Shown: positions 1-5,417 of the stretch, piece after piece | How positions within the stretch are numbered: position 1 is the stretch's first letter | Layout of the letters: the number at the start of each line of letters is the position of its first letter | Assembly: GCA_046094825.1 (NCBI GenBank) | Contig: JBJTIF010000007.1 | Coordinates: 1-5,417 of the forward strand | From: JBJTIF01 sp046094825 | GTDB taxonomy: Bacteria > Actinomycetota > UBA4738 > HRBIN12 | Length of the DNA: 5,417 bases | Direction of reading: 5' to 3' | Notes under the pieces: model-generated | What the model saw: only the letters and a program-made list of their open reading frames with translations | The model's database searches: none | Told to the model about the DNA's origin: nothing | Made by a program: the position numbers and the translations under genes

Positions 1-555
<555 letters not shown>

Positions 556-807
556 GATCGATCGGCCCGACCCGAGGGTCGGGCTTCACGGTCTTGTTGG
601 AGATCGGCCGGGTCGATTGGCTCCTCCCCGGCCATCTCTGATCCGTCTCTTGTCCGGACGGATTTGATGCAGTTTTCCCGACGACCTGCAGGCACGGCGA
701 ACCGCGCCTCCCGATCATCGGGGCGCACTGGCTTTTGACACACTGTTCAGTTCTCAAGGTGCGAGCCGGACGCCACCCTGGGCGGGGAAGCCCTGCGGGT
801 GAACCGG
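556..807 (-). other. Transcribed leader of the rRNA operon with several hairpins
   Basis: No protein gene fits this stretch; it is read as the non-coding leader between the rRNA promoter and mature 16S rRNA. Visible inverted repeats are: arms 565-572 and 577-584 (8 bp, 4-base loop) ending about 10 bases before the 16S start; arms 601-612 and 627-637 (4 + 7 bp with one bulged base); arms 641-647 and 657-663 (7 bp); and arms 704-715 and 717-726 (5 + 5 bp with a two-base bulge). None is followed by a U-run on the transcript, so they look like folding or processing structures rather than terminators. Precursor 16S is normally released by RNase III cutting a long stem formed with sequence beyond the 16S 3' end, which lies outside this window, so the processing site cannot be placed. 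Confidence 0.6.
731..762 (-). promoter_or_regulatory. boxA-like rRNA antitermination element
   Basis: On the minus strand the leader reads CACCTTGAGAACTGAACAG followed by TGTGTCAAAAGC. This closely resembles the CCTTGAGAACT-type boxA and the neighbouring TGTGT-type boxC found in leaders and 16S-23S spacers of Gram-positive rrn operons, where Nus factors bind the RNA and protect rRNA transcription from early termination. Its location, about 50 bases after the inferred start of transcription and about 180 bases before 16S, fits that role. A hairpin (704-726) follows it. The identification rests on sequence similarity recalled from other operons. Confidence 0.6.
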
Positions 808-814
808 GATGGGG

Positions 815-844
815 AGACTACGGGCGCGCAGGCACGAGCGTCAA
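815..844 (-). promoter_or_regulatory. Sigma-70-type promoter of the rRNA operon
   Basis: On the minus strand TTGACG (839-844) is followed by an 18-base spacer and TAGTCT (815-820), a good match to the -35 TTGACA and -10 TANNNT elements of housekeeping-sigma promoters. Transcription would begin near 807, giving a leader of about 250 bases before 16S. The -35 box starts 47 bases after the tyrS stop codon. No AT-rich UP element is visible upstream. No intrinsic terminator with a U-run separates tyrS from this promoter, so some read-through from tyrS into the rRNA operon is possible. Confidence 0.6.
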
Positions 845-891
845 CCTCCGTGCGGCGCACCGGTCAGCGCGCTTCCGGGCCGTGCCCGACC

Positions 892-2121
892 TCAGGTCAG
901 CCCGGCGATGCGCGCGAAGCGACGGCGGCCGACCTGCCAGGTCGTCCCGACGAGGTCGGCCGGGTCGATCGCGACCTCGTCCTCCGTGAGGACCTCACCG
1001 TCCACACGCACCCCGGCCTGGGCGATGAGGCGACGGGCCTCGGAACGGCTCGCGGCGAGCCCGAGCTCGACGAGCACCCCGGCCCGGGACACGACGCTGC
1101 CGTCGGGGCGCTCCCGGACGACCTCCGCCCGCCGGATCGGTCGATCCCCGACCTCCTCCGGCAGCTCGCGGTCGCGGTGGACGCGATCGAACGCCCCCTC
1201 CGCGCGCTCCCCCGCCCCAGACCCGTGGTAGAGGTCGACGACCGCCCGGGCCATCAGGCGCTTCGCCGCGAGCGGGGACGTGGCGCCGGCAGCGATCCCC
1301 GCCTCGATCGCAGCGACCTCGGTGTCCGGGACGTCGGTGCACAGCCGCAGGTAGCGCGGGACGAGCGCGTCGGGGATCCGCAGGAGCTTTCCGAACTGCT
1401 CCTCGGGGTCCTCGGCGATGCCGACGTAGTTGCCGAGCGACTGGCTCATCTTCTGCACCCCATCGAGACCTTCGAGGAGCGGCACGGTGTACGTGACCTG
1501 CGGCTCCTGGCCGGCGGCGCGCTGGAGATCGCGCCCCACGAGGAGGTTGAACTTCTGGTCCGTTCCACCGAGCTCGACGTCCGCACGGACCGCGACGGAG
1601 TCGTAGCCCTGGAGGAGCGGATAGAGGAACTCCATCACGGAGATCGGACGCTCGGCGGCGAAGCGTTTCGCGAAGTCGTCACGCTCGAGCATCCGGGCGA
1701 CCGTCGAGTGTGCCGCGAGCTCGAGGACGCCCTCCGTCCCGAGCGCACCGAGCCACTCCGAGTTGTAGCGAACCTCGGCGCGGTCGCGGTCGAGGATGCG
1801 CCAGAACTGCTCGAGGAGGTGCGCCGCGTACCCCTCGACGGTCTCCTTCGAGAGCCGCGGGCGGGTCTCCGAACGGCCCGAGGGGTCGCCGACGCGGGCG
1901 GTGAAGTCCCCCACGATGAGGACGGCGGTGTGGCCGGCGTCCTGGAAGCGCCGCAGGACCCGCAGGACGACGGCCCATCCGAGCGTGACCTGGGCCGCGG
2001 TCGGATCGAGACCGAGCTTCACGCGAAGCGGTCGGCCGAGCGCGAGCTTCTCGCGGAGCCCCTCGGCGGGGATGACCTCCGCAGCGCCGGCGACGAGGCG
2101 ATCGAGGTCGTTCGTGCCCAT
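892..2121 (-). CDS. tyrS: Tyrosyl-tRNA synthetase with altered HIGH and KMSKS motifs
   Basis: The 409-residue protein belongs to the class I tyrosyl-tRNA synthetases of the TyrZ/Thermus type, cytosolic enzymes that activate tyrosine with ATP and load it onto tRNA-Tyr. The Rossmann domain opens with RVKLGLDPT (33-41) and continues with VGDFTARVGDPSG (70-82) and RYNSEWL (118-124). Tyrosine-pocket residues are kept: Tyr167, Gln171 and Asp174 in YPLLQGYD, and GGTDQ at 185-189. A C-terminal S4 RNA-binding domain (about 345-409) contains SRSEARRLIAQAGVRVDGE. Length is normal for the family. The oddity is in the ATP signatures: HIGH reads T46-L-G-W49 and KMSKS reads K224-M-S-Q-S228. The ATG at 2119-2121 was chosen because it fits the N-terminus of homologues; the earlier in-frame start at 2388 would run through the end of the protease gene. 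No Shine-Dalgarno is seen. The stop is TGA (892-894). The rRNA operon lies directly downstream. Confidence 0.96.
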   Translation of the reverse strand: MGTNDLDRLVAGAAEVIPAEGLREKLALGRPLRVKLGLDPTAAQVTLGWAVVLRVLRRFQDAGHTAVLIVGDFTARVGDPSGRSETRPRLSKETVEGYAAHLLEQFWRILDRDRAEVRYNSEWLGALGTEGVLELAAHSTVARMLERDDFAKRFAAERPISVMEFLYPLLQGYDSVAVRADVELGGTDQKFNLLVGRDLQRAAGQEPQVTYTVPLLEGLDGVQKMSQSLGNYVGIAEDPEEQFGKLLRIPDALVPRYLRLCTDVPDTEVAAIEAGIAAGATSPLAAKRLMARAVVDLYHGSGAGERAEGAFDRVHRDRELPEEVGDRPIRRAEVVRERPDGSVVSRAGVLVELGLAASRSEARRLIAQAGVRVDGEVLTEDEVAIDPADLVGTTWQVGRRRFARIAGLT

Positions 2122-2131
2122 GGGAGCGCCG

Positions 2132-2140
2132 ATGCTAACA
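2132..2140 (-). promoter_or_regulatory. Possible extended -10 promoter of tyrS
   Basis: The minus strand reads TGTTAGCAT, which fits the extended -10 pattern TGNTANNNT. Its last base is 10 bases before the first base of the tyrS ATG, so transcription would start about 4 bases before the start codon, giving a leaderless or nearly leaderless mRNA. This agrees with the lack of a Shine-Dalgarno in front of tyrS and with the frequency of leaderless mRNAs in Actinomycetota. No convincing -35 is present about 17 bases further upstream, so this is a suggestion only. Confidence 0.35.
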
Positions 2141-2177
2141 GGGGGTCTCGAACCGGTGGGGACGCCGAGGCCCTGCG

Positions 2178-2267
2178 TCAGCGCGCGGTCGTGAACCGCC
2201 AGAAGGTCGCGCCGTTCGCGCTGACCCAGGTCGAGCCCACGAGCACCTGCACCTGCCAGGAGTACGT
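2178..2267 (-). pseudogene. In-frame continuation of the protease's last domain beyond a TAG stop
   Basis: After the TAG at 2268-2270 the same frame stays open for 29 codons and ends at TGA 2178-2180. Its translation begins TYSWQVQVLVG and ends ANGATFWRFTTAR. This is the typical end of the FN3-like domain whose beginning (SPANGA ... LEWSAHQGATQYRYCV) lies just before the TAG; related domains read (S/A)NTTYYWQV ... ANGGTWWSFTTA across this point without a break. The gene therefore seems originally to have ended at 2178, 56 bases before tyrS. The TAG may be a real nonsense mutation, a sequencing or assembly error, or a codon that is read through. A single base change from AAG, CAG, TAC or TAT, among others, would create it. 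Confidence 0.75.
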
Positions 2268-5237
2268 CTAGTTCGCCGAGACCCCGGAGACCGTCACGCC
2301 CGTCGCCGAGGTCGTCGTCGACGGCGTGCAGGTCTTCGCGGTCGAGACGCAGTAGCGGTACTGCGTGGCCCCCTGGTGCGCGGACCACTCGAGCGTCGCG
2401 GAGGTCCGCAGCGCCGTCCGGGCCCCGTTCGCGGGGCTCATCTTCCCGAAGGCGACGGTGAGCGTGAAGTCACGGGTCGCGACGCGGCCGACGTCATCGG
2501 TCGCGGTGATCGTGATCGGGTAGGACCCGGACACCGTCGGCGTGCCGGAGAACGAGCCTCCGGAGAACGAGACGCCCGTCGGGAGGGTGCCGCTCCGGGA
2601 CCACGCGATCGGGCTGCGGCCGCCGGTCGTGGTGATCGTCTGCGCGTACGCCGTGCCGGCGGTGGCCGAGAGCGTCGCGGCGGAGATCGCGAGGGGCGCA
2701 TCGACGCGGATCGATGCCGTCCGGGTGGAGGAGCCGGTGTCGGCCCCTTGGACCTTCACGGTGAACGTCGCGGTCCCCGCGGTCGTCGGGTTGCCGGTGA
2801 TCGCGCCGGTGCTCGGGTTCATGGTGAGGCCTGCAGGGAGCGCCCCGGATGCGATCGACCACGTGTACGGCGTCACCCCGCCGCTCGCCGACTGGCTCGC
2901 GGAGTAGGCCGTGCCGATCGTGCCGTCGGCGAACGTCGTGGCCGCGATCGTCGGGGCGATCGGAGGCGCGACGCTCGTCGAGCACCGGTAGGCGCTCCCG
3001 TCCGAGAGGACCGCCGAGTTCAGGGCGATCTGCGTGCCGGTCTCCCCGAGCGCATCCTCGAGGCCGATCGTCGCGGACGCTCCGCGGTCGTAGGTCGCGG
3101 ACCCCGCGATGACGTCGAGGTACTGGAAGACGACGTCACCCGTGGCTTCCTCGAGGACGATCTGGAACGTGAGGGCGCTCCCCGCGACGCTGAAGTGCGG
3201 GACGTTCACCCAGCTCGCGACGAACCGCCGGTTCGGCGCGGTGCCGTCGACCCTCGTGCGGACCGTGCCGCTCACGCTGGCAGGGTTCAGGTCGTCCCAG
3301 AAGGCCGCCAGGAACATGTTCGGATCCGCGACGTTCGGGATGCCGACGTTCGCGTACGCGGTCGCCGCACCGCTCCCGAGGCGCACGTACCCGTTCGAGG
3401 AGACCGACCCGGTCGTGTACGTCGTCCCGTAGGCGGAGAAGCCGAACGGGATCGAGAAGGACGCGGAGGCGTCATCGCTCAGCGCGTACGAGGTCCCCCC
3501 GGTCGGGTCGATCCACGCGATCGCGGTCGTCGCGCAGACGTATGGCGGCGGCGGGGCCGCGGTCGTCGCGGAGTCGGTGTTCGACCACGCGCTCTGGGAG
3601 CCGCCGGCGTAGCCGTTCGCCCCGCGGACGCGGAAGCAGTACGTCGTCGAGCCAGCGAGCCCACCGGCCGTGTACGCGGTCGAGTTCGGGCCCAGGGTGC
3701 CGATCGTCGCGAAGGTGCCGCAGACCCCCGAGGAGGAGGTCGCGCGCTGGACCTCGTAGAGCGACTCGTCGCTCACGCCGTCGGTCCAGGCGAGGGAGAT
3801 CGTCCGCGAGTCCACCGTCGTCGCGGTGAGGCCCGAGGGCGCGCCGGAGACCGGACCGGTCGCCGGGGAGCAGCTCGCGAGCATCGCGCCCACGTTCAGA
3901 CGCCCTCCGGTCACGGTGATGCCGGCGAGCGACGTCGTCGGGGTCGTCGCCGAGAGCACCGCGGTCCGCAGGCCGTTCGCGGTCAGGGTCGGATCGAGGG
4001 AGGCGCAGAGGGCGACCGCGCCCGAGACGTGCGGGGTCGCCATCGAGGTCCCGTTGTACGAGGCGTAGGAGTTCGTCGGAACCGTGGAGTTGATGCTCAC
4101 CCCGGGCGCTCCGAGGTCGACCGTCGTCGCCCCGTACGACGAGAACGAGGCGAGGGATCCGTTGCTCGCGATCGCGGCGACCGCGACGACGCAGTCCCAT
4201 CCACGCGCGGTGCCGTTCGCACGGGTCGTGCACTGGTAGTTCGAGGGGTAGTTCTGCGTGGCGTCGTTGTTCGAACTCGAGTTGCCCGCCGCAGCGACGA
4301 AGAGGATGCCGGCGTCGCCACCCCGGTTGATCGCGTCGAGGAGCGCCGTCGAGGCCCCGCCGCCTCCCCACGAGTTGCTCGTGGCGACGATGTTCAGGCC
4401 GTGTCGGGTCTTCAGGTCGGTCATGTAGTCGACGGCCCGGACGGCGTTCGACGTGCTGCCCCCGCCGGTGCCGAGGAACTTGCCGGAGATGATGCGGACG
4501 CTCCAGTTCACGCCCGCGACGCCGATCCCGTTGCCACCCTCGCCGCCGATCGTCCCGGAGACGTGCGTCCCGTGGCTGTCGCCGCCGGCGTCGTAGATGC
4601 TCCGGTCGTTGTTCACGAAGTCCCAGCCGTGCTCGTCGTCGATGAACCCGTTGCCGTCGTTGTCGACGCCGTCGACCGGGTCGAAGGGGTTCGTCCAGAT
4701 GTTGCCGTCGAGGTCCGGGTGGTCGAACTGGATGCCCTCGTCGATCACGCCGACGTACACGGCCGAGGAGCCGATCGCACCGACGTCCCAGGCCTCGGCG
4801 GCCTGCGAACCGAAGGCGTTCGACGGGCTCGTCGCGTCGCCGTACATGCCCCAGAGGTTGCCGCCGGTGTAGTACGGGTCGTTCGAGGTCACCGCGGTCT
4901 CGAGGAGGTAGTCGGGCTCGGCGTAGCGCACGACGGGGTTGCGGGCGAGCACCGTCATCGCGCCGACGACGGAGCGGCCGGTCGCGAGGGTCCAGATCTC
5001 GGCGTCGCGGGCGAGGTCCGAGAGGGGTTCGGCCGCAACCGCGCCCGCGGCCGCGCGCGCGGCCGCGCGGTCGGCGGCCGGGGTGCCGGGACGGAAGCCC
5101 ACGAGGAGGGCGCCCGGGACGTAGGGGGCGAGGTCGGTGCCCACCTTCGCGGGCGCGGGTGCCGCGGAGACCGGAACCGCCGCGAAGAGGCTCGCGCAGC
5201 GCGCGAGCGCGAGCGCACCGAACCGAGCGCCCGTCAT
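2268..5237 (-). CDS. Secreted S8 (subtilisin-family) serine protease, multidomain, C-terminus cut by TAG
   Basis: This 989-residue exported endopeptidase is numbered from the ATG at 5237. Residues 1 to about 25 form a signal peptide with a likely cut after VSA or AA; an Arg at 13 weakens its hydrophobic core. Residues about 40-110 are an I9-type propeptide (YVPGALLVGFRPG ... RYAEPDY). The S8 domain (about 120-455) has Asp166 in VGVIDEGIQFDHPDL, His222 in GDSHGTHVSG, oxyanion Asn319 in AAAGN and Ser398 in NGTSMATPHVSG, so it should be active. A calcium-loop-like DNDGNGFIDD lies at 192-201. After it come an FN3 domain (465-561), a nidogen-like beta domain (about 567-757, NGYVRLG ... FWDDLNP ... 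DVVFQYLDV), two He_PIG-type Ig domains (758-845, 846-928) and the start of an FN3-like domain (929-989). Cysteines come mostly in pairs, as expected outside the cell. No membrane anchor or sortase signal is seen. The start is supported by the signal peptide, the ribosome binding site, and the overlap with mpg that an earlier start would cause. Confidence 0.93.
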   Translation of the reverse strand: MTGARFGALALARCASLFAAVPVSAAPAPAKVGTDLAPYVPGALLVGFRPGTPAADRAAARAAAGAVAAEPLSDLARDAEIWTLATGRSVVGAMTVLARNPVVRYAEPDYLLETAVTSNDPYYTGGNLWGMYGDATSPSNAFGSQAAEAWDVGAIGSSAVYVGVIDEGIQFDHPDLDGNIWTNPFDPVDGVDNDGNGFIDDEHGWDFVNNDRSIYDAGGDSHGTHVSGTIGGEGGNGIGVAGVNWSVRIISGKFLGTGGGSTSNAVRAVDYMTDLKTRHGLNIVATSNSWGGGGASTALLDAINRGGDAGILFVAAAGNSSSNNDATQNYPSNYQCTTRANGTARGWDCVVAVAAIASNGSLASFSSYGATTVDLGAPGVSINSTVPTNSYASYNGTSMATPHVSGAVALCASLDPTLTANGLRTAVLSATTPTTSLAGITVTGGRLNVGAMLASCSPATGPVSGAPSGLTATTVDSRTISLAWTDGVSDESLYEVQRATSSSGVCGTFATIGTLGPNSTAYTAGGLAGSTTYCFRVRGANGYAGGSQSAWSNTDSATTAAPPPPYVCATTAIAWIDPTGGTSYALSDDASASFSIPFGFSAYGTTYTTGSVSSNGYVRLGSGAATAYANVGIPNVADPNMFLAAFWDDLNPASVSGTVRTRVDGTAPNRRFVASWVNVPHFSVAGSALTFQIVLEEATGDVVFQYLDVIAGSATYDRGASATIGLEDALGETGTQIALNSAVLSDGSAYRCSTSVAPPIAPTIAATTFADGTIGTAYSASQSASGGVTPYTWSIASGALPAGLTMNPSTGAITGNPTTAGTATFTVKVQGADTGSSTRTASIRVDAPLAISAATLSATAGTAYAQTITTTGGRSPIAWSRSGTLPTGVSFSGGSFSGTPTVSGSYPITITATDDVGRVATRDFTLTVAFGKMSPANGARTALRTSATLEWSAHQGATQYRYCVSTAKTCTPSTTTSATGVTVSGVSAN

Positions 5238-5244
5238 CCCTCTT

Positions 5245-5253
5245 CCCCTCCCC
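5245..5253 (-). promoter_or_regulatory. Ribosome binding site of the protease gene
   Basis: The minus strand has GGGGAGGGG here, containing GGAGG about 9 bases before the ATG at 5235-5237 and followed by further purines (AAGAGGG). It is the only clear Shine-Dalgarno in front of a possible start of this gene and selects the 989-residue form over the longer GTG-started frame (5336), which would overlap the end of mpg. Confidence 0.7.
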
Positions 5254-5286
5254 AGAGGGCGCCCTAGTAGCGCGCCGACGCGGCCC

Positions 5287-5305
5287 GTCAGGGAGGCGCC
5301 CTGAC
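5287..5305 (-). repeat. Inverted repeat across the mpg stop codon
   Basis: The sequence GTCAGGG-CGCCT-CCCTGAC on the minus strand has 7-bp arms and a 5-base loop and contains the mpg TGA in its second arm. No U-run follows, so it is not a standard intrinsic terminator. It could weaken read-through from mpg into the protease gene, act as an operator, or be chance in GC-rich DNA. A separate perfect 10-base palindrome, AGGGCGCCCT, lies at 5256-5265 in the same short gap. Confidence 0.4.
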
Positions 5306-5417
5306 CCCCGGTCCCCCGGATGCCAGGAACCGCCACGGGATGTCGGTCCCGCGCGACAGGCCGACCCGGGGGCCGGTCCGCATCGCGACCGGGGCGCCGG
5401 TCGCCCCCGGGGACGTG
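5288..5417 (-). CDS. mpg: 3-methyladenine DNA glycosylase (Mpg/AAG family), C-terminal end (partial)
   Basis: A frame open from the window edge (first full codon 5416-5414) to TGA 5288-5290 gives 42 residues. The central part, RTGPRVGLSRGTDIPWRF, matches the conserved C-terminal signature of Mpg/AAG glycosylases, in which (T/G)PR(I/V)G(V/I) is followed about ten residues later by PWRF and then usually GNPYVS. These enzymes excise alkylated purines such as 3-methyladenine as the first step of base-excision repair in the cytosol. The last residues here (ASGGPGVRAPP) depart from the usual ending. The start and most of the gene are beyond the window. The protease gene begins 50 bases after this stop. 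In Mycobacterium tuberculosis mpg (Rv1688) lies directly before tyrS (Rv1689), which supports the call, since tyrS is the next conserved gene here too. The fragment is short, so the identification rests on one motif plus gene order. Confidence 0.72.
   Translation of the reverse strand, partial: TSPGATGAPVAMRTGPRVGLSRGTDIPWRFLASGGPGVRAPP

Noticed and set aside
735..740. A perfect TTGACA on the plus strand
   Set aside because: No -10 element follows at 16-18 bases, and the stretch is the reverse of the boxA/boxC region of the rRNA leader. No plus-strand gene follows.
876..888. Hairpin after tyrS as a terminator
   Set aside because: The stem is only 5 bp with a 3-base loop and has no U-run after it.
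2141..2160. A tRNA-like GGTTCGAGACC on the minus strand before tyrS
   Set aside because: It looks like a T-loop, but the flanking bases do not form a 5-bp T-stem and no acceptor, D or anticodon arms can be found around it.
2268..2270. TAG read as pyrrolysine
   Set aside because: There is no sign of pyl genes, the host looks actinobacterial, and FN3-like structural domains have no known use for pyrrolysine. A mutation or sequence error is simpler.
799..2271. A 490-codon open frame on the plus strand opposite tyrS
   Set aside because: It is a low-complexity Arg/Glu/Asp-rich antisense shadow, and the minus strand encodes a full-length TyrRS.
892..2388. An upstream start for tyrS at 2388 giving a 498-residue protein
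   Set aside because: The extra 89 residues resemble no TyrRS N-terminus and lie over the protease's last domain in another frame. The ATG at 2121 matches the normal N-terminus.
5190..5205. A possible lipoprotein signal (LARC) in the protease leader
   Set aside because: The residue before the Cys is Arg, while a lipobox needs Gly, Ala or Ser there. A type I signal peptide with a later VSA-A cut fits better.
2376..5267. A 963-codon open frame on the plus strand opposite the protease
   Set aside because: Its translation is dominated by Arg, Gly, Asp and Val with no recognisable domain, as expected from the antisense of a GC-rich gene. The minus strand carries clear S8 protease motifs.
5238..5336. 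A GTG start at 5336 for the protease
   Set aside because: It would overlap the Mpg C-terminus and place 33 residues before the signal peptide. The ATG at 5237 has a good ribosome binding site.

Overview
The window is a very GC-rich bacterial segment in which every supported gene lies on the minus strand. Read in the direction of transcription, from high to low coordinates, the order is: the 3' end of a 3-methyladenine DNA glycosylase gene (mpg-like), a large secreted subtilisin-family protease, a tyrosyl-tRNA synthetase (tyrS), an rRNA promoter with a structured leader, and the 5' part of a 16S rRNA gene. The 16S fragment corresponds to about E. coli positions 1-586, and its signature stretches look actinobacterial. 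The tyrS-rrn order, and mpg next to tyrS, match gene orders known from mycobacteria. I infer a deep-branching, high-GC Actinomycetota lineage; the class cannot be assigned from this sequence alone.

Region by region: 5288-5417 encodes the end of an Mpg-type glycosylase in a frame that stops at TGA 5288-5290. At 5237 a purine-rich ribosome binding site precedes a 989-residue exported protease: signal peptide, I9-type propeptide, S8 catalytic domain with an intact Asp/His/Ser triad and oxyanion Asn, FN3 domain, nidogen-like beta domain, two putative Ig (He_PIG-type) domains, and a last FN3-like domain. That last domain is cut by an in-frame TAG at 2268-2270. The same frame then continues for 29 codons that look exactly like the missing end of the domain, and stops at TGA 2178-2180. 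tyrS (2121-892) follows after a 56-base gap that holds an extended -10-like motif only a few bases from the ATG. After tyrS comes a 336-base non-coding stretch (556-891) with a TTGACG-N18-TAGTCT promoter, a boxA-like antitermination element and several hairpins, which leads into 16S rRNA.

The genes do not form one pathway. tyrS and the rrn operon are translation genes, mpg is base-excision repair, and the protease is an exported degradative enzyme that appears to be an insertion between two genes that are usual neighbours. The two points most worth following are the TyrRS, whose HIGH motif reads TLGW and whose KMSKS motif reads KMSQS although the tyrosine-binding residues are kept, and the TAG that interrupts the last domain of the protease. 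I saw no CRISPR array, transposase, integrase or tRNA gene.
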